A stretch of DNA of 45,141 nucleotides. Origin: Bacillota bacterium (lineage in GTDB: Bacteria > Bacillota > Clostridia > Oscillospirales > Ruminococcaceae). Where the stretch lies: positions 1-45,141 of the forward strand of contig JAEZKF010000022.1 in the NCBI GenBank assembly GCA_023415575.1, in the 5' to 3' direction. The notes below the pieces were generated by a model that did no database searches, was not told where the DNA came from, and saw only the letters and a list, made by a program, of their open reading frames with translations. The position numbers were made by a program, and so were the translations under genes. Positions 8,584-16,445 of the stretch are shown one piece after another (position 1 is the stretch's first letter; each line of letters begins with the position of its first letter).

Positions 8584-9615
8584 TTAAGTCTCATCATCAA
8601 ATGCGTCGCTTAACAGCCTGCCCAGCCCCTGCGCGAGATATTCGATATAGGGGATAATCTTTGCGTAGTCGATGCGAGCGGGACCGAGCACTCCTATGGT
8701 GCCGCCCGCGTCCTTGCCAAAACGGTAACGCGTGACGATGATGCCGATGTCGGAGAGTTCGTTTTTCTTGAGCTCCTTGCCAAGCAGGACATTGAGTGAG
8801 TCGCTGCCCGACGAAAGAAGGTCTATCAGCTCATCCTCACGGGAGAGAAAGCCCAATAAATCATGTGCTGCCGAAACAAGCTCGCTGTGCAGCAGAAGGT
8901 TATTCTGCCCTTCTACGATTACTTCGCCGGAGCACGCCTCGCGGGCAAGCTCATACAGCGCGAAAATTACCGAAGAGAAGGTCAGGGCGTATTCTCCCAT
9001 GCTTGCGGCTAAGGTCTGAATAAAGGCAGGTGTGATATCCTTAATCGGAACCGGACTGATTCGCTCGTTGATGATGCGCACAAACCGATTGACCACCTCG
9101 TGGGTGACATCAAGGTCAATGCGGCACAGCCGATGCTTGACAATGCCCGCCGAGGTCAGGAACAAGAGGAGGTACAGCCTGCGCCCTGTGGGCACGAGCT
9201 CGATGTGCGCCGTGCTGCTGCCCAGTGTCATGGGGGTGGTGGAGATGGCAGCGCAGCCGGTCTTGTCGGCAAGCGCCTGTCCGGCCTCCTCCAATATGGC
9301 GCTGGGATTGGGCTCGGCATCGCGCAACAGATTGTCGATGCCCTGCTTTTCGTCCTCGGTCAGCGGTTTTTTGTTCATCAGTTTGTCGATGTAAAAGCGA
9401 AAGCCTAAGTGAGAAGGAACCCTGCCCGCCGAGGTGTGCGGCTGCTCGAGATAACCCATCTCGGCAAGCGCCGCCATTTCGTTACGCAGGGTCGCGGAGG
9501 ACACCGCCATGCCGAAATGCTCGGCAAGGGTACGCGAACCCACCGGCTCACCCGTTGCGATATAGCTTTCTACGATTGCACAGAGTACCTTTTGCTTCCT
9601 TGCATCCAGCTCCAT
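8584..9615 (-). CDS. hrcA: Heat-inducible transcription repressor HrcA
   Basis: HrcA represses class I heat-shock genes by binding CIRCE, and its activity depends on GroEL. The N-terminal winged helix (residues about 1-80, with SRTLAEHF and SATLRNEMAALAEMGYL) precedes a GAF-like dimerisation domain. The 343 residues match the family. It is the first gene of the operon, and a perfect CIRCE lies 33 nt upstream of its ATG, so it is autoregulated. Confidence 0.97.
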   Translation of the reverse strand: MELDARKQKVLCAIVESYIATGEPVGSRTLAEHFGMAVSSATLRNEMAALAEMGYLEQPHTSAGRVPSHLGFRFYIDKLMNKKPLTEDEKQGIDNLLRDAEPNPSAILEEAGQALADKTGCAAISTTPMTLGSSTAHIELVPTGRRLYLLLFLTSAGIVKHRLCRIDLDVTHEVVNRFVRIINERISPVPIKDITPAFIQTLAASMGEYALTFSSVIFALYELAREACSGEVIVEGQNNLLLHSELVSAAHDLLGFLSREDELIDLLSSGSDSLNVLLGKELKKNELSDIGIIVTRYRFGKDAGGTIGVLGPARIDYAKIIPYIEYLAQGLGRLLSDAFDDET

Positions 9616-9647
9616 TTCTAATCACCTCACCTGTGCCAAAGCCGCTC

Positions 9648-9674
9648 TTAGCACTCGAACACTAAGAGTGCTAA
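9648..9674 (-). promoter_or_regulatory. CIRCE operator
   Basis: Perfect consensus TTAGCACTC-N9-GAGTGCTAA in the 5' untranslated region of hrcA, just downstream of the -10 box. It is the HrcA binding site. Confidence 0.98.
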
Positions 9675-9682
9675 CAATTCTT

Positions 9683-9711
9683 ATAGTACATCCGAAAGTG
9701 CTTACTGTCAA
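9683..9711 (-). promoter_or_regulatory. Sigma-A promoter of the hrcA operon
   Basis: On the minus strand: -35 TTGACA (9711-9706), a 17-nt spacer, and -10 TACTAT (9688-9683), placed directly upstream of CIRCE. Confidence 0.9.
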
Positions 9712-9806
9712 GGGAGTTCATATTTTTTTTACAGAACATCCAATAATAATAGGATATCAAAGAATAGCGCTTTGCATACATCATTATGGTTTCCCCCATA
9801 AGCAAC

Positions 9807-9838
9807 AAAAAAACGCCCCAAACCGTATGTTTGGAGCG
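9807..9838 (-). terminator. Terminator of the diguanylate cyclase gene
   Basis: Stem CGCTCCAAAC / GTTTGGGGCG (one G-T pair), 5-nt loop, then seven T on the minus strand, directly after the stop codon at 9845. Confidence 0.88.
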
Positions 9839-9844
9839 AAAGTA

Positions 9845-11077
9845 TTAACCCTTTGGAGGCTGAGACATCTGTACGCGCTCGTACTGTCCCGGAGGATGAT
9901 CGGGGCTTTTGCAGAAGGTAACCACGCGGTTTTTCCCCGCGCGCTTGGCCTCGTACATCGCCTCATCCGACCGGCTGAAAAACTGGCGGAAGGAACATCC
10001 TTGGGTGGGTACGGCATGGTACACGCCTACACTCACGGTGATATAGGGCGATAGGGCGGAGCCGCGGTTCGGCATCTTAAGCTGCTCGATAGAGCTGCGA
10101 ATCTGCTCGGCAGTTTCAACGGCTTCATCAAGAGAAACGCCGGTCATGATGACGACAAACTCCTCGCCGCCGTAGCGCAAAACGTAGTCGCGGCTGCGGT
10201 TGGTAGCTTCAGCAAGCACCTGTGCAATCTTTGCAATGCAGCGGTCACCCGCCTGATGGCCTTCGCAGTCGTTGAGCTTTTTAAAGTCGTCGATGTCCAT
10301 CATCAAAAAGGCAAGCGGGGTAGCGGAGTCGATGGCGCTGTTCCAGATACCGGGCAAGAAGTCGTCAAGGAAACGTCGGTTGTATAGTCCCGTCAAATCA
10401 TCGGTGTGCACAAGGATTCGCAGCTTGCGGTTAATCTCCTCAATCTCCTTTTGCTTTGTAACCGCAGCCCGGTGGGTGGAATACACCGCGCGAGCGCTGG
10501 AGTACCGGGCATAAGAAATAATCATCGACATAACGGTAATCGTGGTGGATGAAACAATTGACCGGATTAAAAGCATAGAGGAGGGGTGGGTGGACGCAAT
10601 GAGCAACAAAACAATGGTCTGACAGCTTAAAAACAGCACCAGAGATTGATAGGGCCTGAGATAGCTTAAGGCCGCTACCGATATGAGAACAGCAGAGTAA
10701 ATTGAAATGTTACTGGTTTGGTCAAACGAAAAATAAACATTCAGCGTGGCCCAAAGGCAGGCAAGCGCACAATACAGGGCGCAAAGCCCCACAATCCGGT
10801 GTGCATGGCGGCGGATATTTCTGCCCAAAATAGTGATAACAACAAGAGAGGTCGCCGACAAAAGGCAAAACGACCAGTGCAATACCAGCTGCCTATACTC
10901 TGAGGGCTCCCATGAGTACTGCGAAAGAATGGATACAATGTTGTAAACCAAAAACAGCAGCACAAATGGAATAGTCAGTGCGGCTAGGCGCACGATATTG
11001 CCTGCAATATCCCTGGTAAAGCCCTCCTCGGGCTTTGCGTTGAGCAGAAAGAACTGCCACTTACCGGGTGTTTTCAT
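9845..11077 (-). CDS. Membrane-bound diguanylate cyclase (GGDEF)
   Basis: Predicted to make cyclic di-GMP from two GTP at the membrane. The first about 190 residues contain six or so hydrophobic spans, followed by a short coiled-coil linker (about 200-220) and a GGDEF domain (about 222-390). The active-site signature is intact as RYGGEEF at 301-307. An RxxD product-inhibition site (R294-D297) lies five residues before it, so feedback inhibition is likely. There is no EAL domain. It is monocistronic with its own terminator. The N-terminal region has no recognisable ligand-binding fold, so the signal it senses is unknown. Confidence 0.92.
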   Translation of the reverse strand: MKTPGKWQFFLLNAKPEEGFTRDIAGNIVRLAALTIPFVLLFLVYNIVSILSQYSWEPSEYRQLVLHWSFCLLSATSLVVITILGRNIRRHAHRIVGLCALYCALACLWATLNVYFSFDQTSNISIYSAVLISVAALSYLRPYQSLVLFLSCQTIVLLLIASTHPSSMLLIRSIVSSTTITVMSMIISYARYSSARAVYSTHRAAVTKQKEIEEINRKLRILVHTDDLTGLYNRRFLDDFLPGIWNSAIDSATPLAFLMMDIDDFKKLNDCEGHQAGDRCIAKIAQVLAEATNRSRDYVLRYGGEEFVVIMTGVSLDEAVETAEQIRSSIEQLKMPNRGSALSPYITVSVGVYHAVPTQGCSFRQFFSRSDEAMYEAKRAGKNRVVTFCKSPDHPPGQYERVQMSQPPKG

Positions 11078-11208
11078 TGTGCGTCTCCATCACTCTTCAT
11101 GAATTCAGTGCGGCGTATGCCGTCATTATCATTGCTGTCCTGGGCTGTGGCATACCAAAGCCATCTATAATGAGGGTGTATTAAAACATCATTTATTCTG
11201 CATAAGGC

Positions 11209-11358
11209 TTAAACTGCCCCGCACTCGAAGTAATCCTTCCATTTCTCCTCGTGCGCACGGTTGTCCAGATAACGAAGAACGAAGAAAACAGCAGTAGCTA
11301 CTACAGAAATCACACCGATTAAAGCAAACAGGGTGCGAAGGGTATTGCTTTTGTTCAT
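11209..11358 (-). CDS. Hypothetical 49-residue single-TM protein
   Basis: Small protein with one membrane helix (about residues 9-29, FALIGVISVVATAVFFVLRYL) and a charged C-terminal tail with one Cys. The ATG at 11358 follows GAAAGGA at a suitable distance; the longer frame to 11424 lacks such a site. I do not recognise it. It stands alone between rpsT and the cyclase, and its role is unknown. Confidence 0.6.
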   Translation of the reverse strand: MNKSNTLRTLFALIGVISVVATAVFFVLRYLDNRAHEEKWKDYFECGAV

Positions 11359-11485
11359 AATTCGTTCGTGTCCTTTCTTCGGCACGTCGGTTAACAGGGT
11401 TAGTAAAAGGTCATACCGACGCACACCATTTCAGATTAATCATAACGTATGCAGGATTGCTTGTCAACAACAAGGAAGGGAAGAT

Positions 11486-11527
11486 AAAACAAAAAGCAGC
11501 ACCCTGTTTGGGAAGCTGCTTTGTTTT
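11486..11527 (-). terminator. Terminator of rpsT
   Basis: Stem AAAGCAGC / GCTGCTTT flanking a CCC..GGG inner pair, followed by TTGTTTT on the minus strand, 24 nt after the rpsT stop codon. Confidence 0.85.
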
Positions 11528-11550
11528 AAAACTGTTGTGAGTAAATTAAA

Positions 11551-11811
11551 TTAGCTAACCTTATTGAGCTTGGATACAAGGCCGGATTTCCTTCTTGCCG
11601 CAGTATTTTTGTGCAGCAAGCCCTTCGCGCAGGCCTGATCGATCTTTTTTACCGCAAGCCTTACCGCTGCGTCCTTGTTCTCTGCGTTCGCGGCAATTGC
11701 AGCGTTGGCATTCTTTATAACGGTCTTCAGGTTGCTCTTCAGCGCCTTATTACGGGCATACTTTACCTGATTAACCTTAACTCTCTTCTTTGCGGATTTA
11801 ATATTAGGCAT
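11551..11811 (-). CDS. rpsT: 30S ribosomal protein S20
   Basis: Small-subunit protein that binds 16S rRNA. The 86 residues are Lys- and Ala-rich and helical; the N-terminus MPNIKSAKKRVKVN and the C-terminal HKNTAARRKSGLVSKLNK block are diagnostic. I chose the ATG at 11811, 6 nt after a GGAGG site, rather than the in-frame start at 11829. It is divergent from gpr, the usual neighbour in Firmicutes. Confidence 0.97.
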   Translation of the reverse strand: MPNIKSAKKRVKVNQVKYARNKALKSNLKTVIKNANAAIAANAENKDAAVRLAVKKIDQACAKGLLHKNTAARRKSGLVSKLNKVS

Positions 11812-11844
11812 CGGCGCACCTCCTTGCATATGACAGTAATCATT

Positions 11845-11873
11845 ATGTTAGCACGATTGTTTTGAAAAATCAA
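11845..11873 (-). promoter_or_regulatory. Candidate rpsT promoter
   Basis: Minus strand: TTGATT (11873-11868), 17-nt spacer, TAACAT (11850-11845). The -10 matches only four of six positions, so this is tentative. Confidence 0.45.
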
Positions 11874-11997
11874 TAGGTTTTCGCCGTATTAATATTGAAA
11901 ATTTAAAATAATCGTTGGGGGAATGTCAAATACTACAAAAAGCGTCGCGAAAAAAACAGTCTGTTTATTATTATACATGAATGGGATGGTAAATGCT

Positions 11998-12885
11998 ATG
12001 TCTAATCTGGTAAGAACCGACCTTGCAGCCGAGATGCGGGAGATGCTGGGCGCAGGGGAATTAGAAGGTGTAAAGAGCGAGACCGAGAAGTTTGAGAACA
12101 TCTCCATCTCGCGTATTAATGTGCTCAATGAGGCGGGGGCAAAGCATCTGGGCAAGCCTGTGGGCACCTATGTCACCATACAGTCCCCGCCCTTCGGGGG
12201 CAGCATCGATGCATCATATGAGGAGATTGAGCTCATTGCAAAGGAAGTAGCCGCCATGCTGCCGCAAAATCCACAGCTTGTTTTGGTGGTGGGCCTTGGC
12301 AACCGCAGCATCACCCCCGATGCCCTCGGACCCGATACCGCCGAGCAGATTCTCGCCACCCGCCATATCTCAAAGGAGATGGCCCACGAGATAGGCCTTG
12401 ACAACCTGCACGGTGTTGCGGCCATCGCGCCCGGCGTGTTAGGTCAGACCGGCGTGGAAACGGGGGAGATTATCGCCTCGGTGGTTAAGGAGATACGCCC
12501 CTCGGCGGTGATTGTAGTGGACGCCCTTGCCGCAAAGAGTATCGACCGCCTCGGCTGCACCATTCAAATCTCGGATGTCGGCATCGTGCCGGGCAGCGGG
12601 GTGAGCAACGCCCGCAAGGCACTCAACCGCGAAACACTCGGCGTGCCGGTCATCGCGGTGGGGGTTCCCACAGTAGTGGATGCTGCAACCCTTGCGGTTG
12701 ACCTGCTTGAGACCGAGGACAAAGCAACGATCAATAAAGTCACCCCGCGCGGAGAGGCGATGATGGTAACCCCGCGCGAGGTGGATGTGATGATAGAGCG
12801 TGCATCAAAGGTACTGGCCCTTGCCCTGAACAAGGCATTGCAGCCCGAGATGGAGCTTGAGGACATTCAGATGCTGGTGGGCTAG
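11998..12885 (+). CDS. gpr: Spore protease GPR (germination protease)
   Basis: GPR degrades the small acid-soluble proteins of the spore core during germination (family A25). It is made as a zymogen in the forespore. The N-terminal VRTDLAAE block, the middle VVGLGNRSITPDALGP block and the PGVLGQTGVET block are diagnostic. The start is uncertain. The ATG at 11998 gives MSNLVRTDLA (295 residues), which agrees with clostridial GPRs and has GGGATGG about 8 nt upstream. In-frame ATGs at 11923, 11977 and 11986 would add a propeptide of up to 25 residues, and the one at 11923 has a G-rich tract immediately before it. Confidence 0.95.
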   Translation: MSNLVRTDLAAEMREMLGAGELEGVKSETEKFENISISRINVLNEAGAKHLGKPVGTYVTIQSPPFGGSIDASYEEIELIAKEVAAMLPQNPQLVLVVGLGNRSITPDALGPDTAEQILATRHISKEMAHEIGLDNLHGVAAIAPGVLGQTGVETGEIIASVVKEIRPSAVIVVDALAAKSIDRLGCTIQISDVGIVPGSGVSNARKALNRETLGVPVIAVGVPTVVDAATLAVDLLETEDKATINKVTPRGEAMMVTPREVDVMIERASKVLALALNKALQPEMELEDIQMLVG

Positions 12886-12918
12886 CTTTATCCGGCCCTA
12901 TATATAATAAGGTATATA

Positions 12919-14064
12919 TTATGTACCCGGGTACTTCTCAAACAGGCTGACGAGACTCTTGCCCACAAGCTCGCCCGCATACTGGGCCTCGGCAAGGGTG
13001 TTGCCGTGGCTGCCGATTTCAATGAGCAGGGCACCCTTGCTCAGATGCTGGTTGTACCGCCGGTAGCAGAACATCAAGGGGCGGGTTAGCCCCGGGTAGA
13101 GGGACTCCATCTCGTTTTGCAGTCTTGCCGCAAAGCGGAGGTTTTGCTTCCAGTTGGGGTTATCCAGCGTTCCGTCATCACAGCCTGCAATAATCATCAC
13201 CTGAGCCACATCCTTGCCGTTTATGGTTGTCACGGCACTTAGACGGCTGCCGTCACGCTCGATTGCGTCGCGGTGGATGTCGAGTATCACCTTGATGGTC
13301 GGGTACTGTTTGAGGTATTCGCTGACCGTCTTTGCACTGCGGTTGTAGCTGCCGTTGTAGGATGGATAGTCATGCAGGGTAGTGTCGTGGATGGTTTTAA
13401 TCCCGGCCTCCTCCAGTTCCTTTGCGATAATTGCGCCGACGCTTACAATATTCTGCTCGTTATTGAGCGTTCGGCTGTTGTATCCTTTATCGTAGTAATC
13501 GGTATTGCTCTCAAAGGCCTCGGTGGCATGGGTGTGGTAGATAAGCACCTGGGGCTTGTTGTTTTTGTAGATGAGAAACGAGAGATCCTTTTTGATGTAC
13601 TCGGCTACCTTGTCATTAGACAGCTTGGTGGAGTTTTTAATCACCGCGTTTTGGTAGCCGACAAACATCGAGCCCTGCGCGCTTTTGAGGTTTAGGTTTT
13701 CGCGCAGGATGGTGCCGCGGTTTGCGGGCAGAGCGGGCTCAGTTGGAGTTGCGGTTTCAACAGCAGGTTGGGATGAGGCGGACGAGCTTACGGGCGGCAT
13801 GCTGCTTACCGGCTCGCTGTCCTCATCAATCGGGTGGCTGACGATGTCCGGAAGGTAGACCTCATGGTCGCTGAGCTCATCGTCGCCATAAAAAAGAGAA
13901 AGGCTTCCGTCGGGCAATGCGGCACCGGCGGAAAGCGCAAGGATGCGGTCAGTAAGGCCAGTATTCATACGAATTGCCTGATAAACTGTAAAAAAACCCG
14001 CCCCCAGTACAACCAGGGCCAGAACCGTCGGCACATATCGGTAGATTGAAAATCGTTTTCGCAT
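12919..14064 (-). CDS. spoIIP: Stage II sporulation protein P (peptidoglycan hydrolase)
   Basis: SpoIIP is an N-acetylmuramoyl-L-alanine amidase and endopeptidase which, with SpoIID and SpoIIM, drives engulfment of the forespore. The 381 residues show an N-terminal membrane anchor (about 11-31), a Ser/Pro/Thr-rich linker (about 80-115) and a C-terminal catalytic domain with the VLIYHTHATEAF motif, the ILDIHRDAI motif and the LLIEIGSHGN motif, all family signatures. The ATG follows GGAGGTCGTGT. It is convergent with gpr. Confidence 0.95.
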   Translation of the reverse strand: MRKRFSIYRYVPTVLALVVLGAGFFTVYQAIRMNTGLTDRILALSAGAALPDGSLSLFYGDDELSDHEVYLPDIVSHPIDEDSEPVSSMPPVSSSASSQPAVETATPTEPALPANRGTILRENLNLKSAQGSMFVGYQNAVIKNSTKLSNDKVAEYIKKDLSFLIYKNNKPQVLIYHTHATEAFESNTDYYDKGYNSRTLNNEQNIVSVGAIIAKELEEAGIKTIHDTTLHDYPSYNGSYNRSAKTVSEYLKQYPTIKVILDIHRDAIERDGSRLSAVTTINGKDVAQVMIIAGCDDGTLDNPNWKQNLRFAARLQNEMESLYPGLTRPLMFCYRRYNQHLSKGALLIEIGSHGNTLAEAQYAGELVGKSLVSLFEKYPGT

Positions 14065-14105
14065 ACACGACCTCCGCGGCGCAAGGCGAAAGTGAAAAAA
14101 TCAGG

Positions 14106-14182
14106 CTGCGCAGGCGTTAATATTGTCCAATATTCCGGTGGCGCCGCTGCCAAAAATCAAACCAAGCAAAAAGCCTGCGCAG
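14106..14182. repeat. 10-bp inverted repeat in the spoIIP/ORF intergenic region
   Basis: CTGCGCAGGC at 14106-14115 and its perfect complement GCCTGCGCAG at 14173-14182, 57 nt apart, in the divergent spacer upstream of spoIIP and of the small membrane-protein gene. Shorter self-complementary blocks lie between them (AATATT twice, GGCGCC). It could be a folded leader or an operator. No gene is seen in this 232-nt spacer. Confidence 0.6.
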
Positions 14183-14296
14183 GTACTACAATACTATGCG
14201 CCTGTCGGGCATTTTATAATACTCTGATAGATGAAAGATATTGCGGAATCCTATCACGAATGTGCCGAATTGTGGGTAAGGGGGAAAGAGGACTTT

Positions 14297-14635
14297 ATGA
14301 AAAAATGGCTGCGCCTGTTTGCAGGCGGGTTCTGGGTGACGGTCATCGTCGTATCGGTGCTGGCTGCGATGTTTTACTGCAGCAACGACGCCCAGATGGC
14401 GATGGCAAACGAAAGCGCGCGTCTGTTTGCGGTGAGCATGAACGACGACACAAACGCCGTGTCCTTGACCCTCATGGGTGACCGATACAGCCTCAACGTC
14501 AGCCCCGCCGTGCAGGTGGAGGCCCTGCGCCGACAATATTATTACCTGTTACCCATGAGCGTGAAGCTCATGGAGCAGGCGGTATGCCATACTGCCAATG
14601 AAATCAGCGCCCTCGCAAACGGCAAGATGGGGTAG
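14297..14635 (+). CDS. Hypothetical 112-residue membrane-anchored protein
   Basis: Small protein with one N-terminal membrane segment (about residues 9-28) and an extracytoplasmic or soluble remainder of about 80 residues that is mostly helical. The ATG at 14297 follows GAAAGAGGA; the frame opens further upstream to 14231 but without a ribosome site. I do not recognise a family. It is divergent from spoIIP and ends at a strong terminator, so it is probably monocistronic. Confidence 0.65.
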   Translation: MKKWLRLFAGGFWVTVIVVSVLAAMFYCSNDAQMAMANESARLFAVSMNDDTNAVSLTLMGDRYSLNVSPAVQVEALRRQYYYLLPMSVKLMEQAVCHTANEISALANGKMG

Positions 14636-14649
14636 AACTAATAAATTAA

Positions 14650-14679
14650 GGCGGATTGCTATAATGCAATCCGCCTTTT
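14650..14679 (+). terminator. Intrinsic terminator, probably bidirectional
   Basis: Perfect 10-bp stem GGCGGATTGC / GCAATCCGCC with TATAAT loop and TTTT, after the stop of the small membrane protein. On the other strand it also follows the bactofilin-like gene. Confidence 0.85.
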
Positions 14680-14702
14680 GTAATGTTCACGGGTATGCCG
14701 TG

Positions 14703-15650
14703 TTATAACTTTCTTTGTTCAGCGCATTTGGCATCGTTTGTCAGACGCAGGCTGCCCGTATACTCCACCAGCCCGATATCGCAGCCTTTGCCAAGCACAA
14801 TGTTGTTACCGCGAACGACCTTTGCCGTAGTGTTTTCAAGGCTTATTTCATTGCCTTCAATTAACTCGGTTTCAAGACACGGAACAAGCCATCCCGAGCC
14901 GAACAGGGAACGCAATAGCCCAAGACGGATTCCGTAGATGTTTACCTTTATACGCTCTCCGCCTATCTCCTGTACATTGCTTCTGGAAGAGCGCAAGCGG
15001 ATATCGATATCGCCCGCATTAAGCAGTCCGCCCACATCAATTGCCCCTTCCGAGCAAAACTGCTCCGCGTTACAGTCACATCCCACCTTGAGTGTTCCGA
15101 CAATATTGACGTTTTGCGCATGCAGGCTTTCCTTTATGCTGCCCGAGCCCGTAACATCCATATTGTTGCACACGACGTTTGCCCCAAAGGATGCCGAGCC
15201 ACCTACTTCCAGCGTTTCGGCGCGCAGGTCTCCCTCGATGCATCCCGAACCGCTGATACTAGCACGTTCACACTGCATTTTGCCCATTGCCTTGCCGGAG
15301 CCGTGAATGATAAACGTGCGGCAAACAACATCGCTTGTAATCTTCCCCGTGCCGTTGATGACTACCGTGCTGTAGGTGCCACCCGTAATGACGCCTGAAC
15401 CGTTAACAGTAGCCGAGCGCGCATCACCTGTATGGGTGTTGTGGTTCTTGTCACTTGCACTGTTTGGTCCTTCAACCCGGCCTGAACCCGTTATTGTAAT
15501 CGATTTGGCACTAGCGTCCTTTACAATACCGGAGCCTGTAATGCGAACATCATCATATTCGCCGCCTGTAATCTTTCCCGAGCCATTGATGTTAATCGTC
15601 CGCGCCTTGTCTTCGCCGTCAAGGCTTGAGTTGTTTGCTTTCTCACTCAT
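14703..15650 (-). CDS. Bactofilin-like polymer-forming protein (YhbE/YhbF type)
   Basis: A 315-residue protein built from short repeated beta turns: copies of xxVxGSGxIxGG (INGSGKITGG, ITGSGRVEG, VNGSGVITGG, INGTGKITS, ISGSGCIEG) spaced about 20-25 residues apart, which is the right-handed beta-helix pattern of bactofilins. The start follows a GGAGGC site. It lies 13 nt downstream of the DUF4004 gene, the same pairing as yhbD with yhbE/yhbF in Bacillus subtilis, so the two form an operon. Role: probably a membrane- or division-associated scaffold, inferred from the family. The C-terminal third (after about residue 215) diverges from the repeat pattern. Confidence 0.82.
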   Translation of the reverse strand: MSEKANNSSLDGEDKARTININGSGKITGGEYDDVRITGSGIVKDASAKSITITGSGRVEGPNSASDKNHNTHTGDARSATVNGSGVITGGTYSTVVINGTGKITSDVVCRTFIIHGSGKAMGKMQCERASISGSGCIEGDLRAETLEVGGSASFGANVVCNNMDVTGSGSIKESLHAQNVNIVGTLKVGCDCNAEQFCSEGAIDVGGLLNAGDIDIRLRSSRSNVQEIGGERIKVNIYGIRLGLLRSLFGSGWLVPCLETELIEGNEISLENTTAKVVRGNNIVLGKGCDIGLVEYTGSLRLTNDAKCAEQRKL

Positions 15651-15663
15651 GAGGGGTGCCTCC

Positions 15664-16287
15664 TTATATTAACTTGAGTTTGAGTTCTTCGGCCTTTGCG
15701 CTAAGACTAATCTGCTCAATTATCCGCACTCCCCTGTCCGGACAGAGCCGACAGGGCGGATAAACCATAAAGCAGCAAAAGACGCCGAGCTTTCTAAACA
15801 GAAGAAGGTCGCTTTGAATGTTTTGCACCTTGTCGGCACCGTCACGCAGCACCTCCAGCACCTGAATTCCTTCGTCCGCGTTGATGTCGCCCGAGGTGAT
15901 GAGGCCGTCCAGAACAAATACCGCAAGGGCCTCGTTAAAGTCAAGGGGCGCGTGGCTACCGCAAAAATTCTGGTAGAGCTCCATGGTGTGGCTTGTAACA
16001 ATGTTACGGCGTATGAGCTCCTCAGCATGGATTTGAGCACGGTTTAAAACCGGAGAAAACATATCAGCCAGTTCATCCAGCGAAGCATCTTCTTTCATGC
16101 TCTTAATCTTTTCGATGCGTGAGAGCACCTTGTCTTTGGGAAAGAAGGTCTCCTGACCGGTAAAGGTGGACTTTTTAATAAACCAATCATCGGGGATAAG
16201 TCCTTTTCGTTTCCATCGATACAACTGTCCGTAAGAGATGCCGGTCAGCTCAAGCAGTTCTTTTTTTGAGATAAGCGTGTTGTCCAT
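15664..16287 (-). CDS. YhbD-like DUF4004 protein with MerR-type helix-turn-helix
   Basis: The N-terminus (ISKKELLELTGISYGQLYRWKRKGLIP, followed by STFTGQETFFPKDKVL) is a MerR-like DNA-binding head and is the hallmark of the YhbD/DUF4004 family. The remaining about 130 residues are helical and Leu-rich. It has 207 residues, and its ATG follows GGGAGGG. It is the first gene of an operon with the bactofilin-like gene. Its promoter region carries a GTAAC..GTTAC inverted repeat, and a similar palindrome lies inside the gene, so autoregulation is possible. Function is not established; a regulator is the natural inference. Confidence 0.85.
   Translation of the reverse strand: MDNTLISKKELLELTGISYGQLYRWKRKGLIPDDWFIKKSTFTGQETFFPKDKVLSRIEKIKSMKEDASLDELADMFSPVLNRAQIHAEELIRRNIVTSHTMELYQNFCGSHAPLDFNEALAVFVLDGLITSGDINADEGIQVLEVLRDGADKVQNIQSDLLLFRKLGVFCCFMVYPPCRLCPDRGVRIIEQISLSAKAEELKLKLI
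15995..16007. repeat. Palindrome GTAACAATGTTAC inside the yhbD-like gene
   Basis: A 13-bp palindrome within the coding region, closely resembling the inverted repeat in the promoter region of the same gene (16311-16328). Candidate operator. Confidence 0.4.
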
Positions 16288-16310
16288 CGTTTTCCCTCCC
16301 GCTAACTAGT

Positions 16311-16328
16311 GTAACATAACATTGTTAC
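16311..16328. promoter_or_regulatory. Inverted repeat upstream of the yhbD-like gene
   Basis: GTAAC-ATAACATT-GTTAC, about 24 nt upstream of the ATG. It could be the binding site of the MerR-like product. The 158-nt spacer 16288-16445 otherwise holds only the terminator of the sugar-kinase gene. Confidence 0.45.
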
Positions 16329-16373
16329 GTTGTAAAGAGGCATTTTGAATTTCATGGAACTAAACCCTATATG

Positions 16374-16419
16374 AAGAAAACAGACATACCCGTTGTGTAA
16401 AATGCAACGGGTATGTCTG
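16374..16419 (-). terminator. Terminator of the PfkB kinase gene
   Basis: Perfect 15-bp stem (CAGACATACCCGTTG / CAACGGGTATGTCTG) with a 9-nt loop, followed by TTTTCTTC on the minus strand, 26 nt after the stop. Confidence 0.92.
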
Positions 16420-16445
16420 CGAAGGCTATATATGACAGAATGGGT

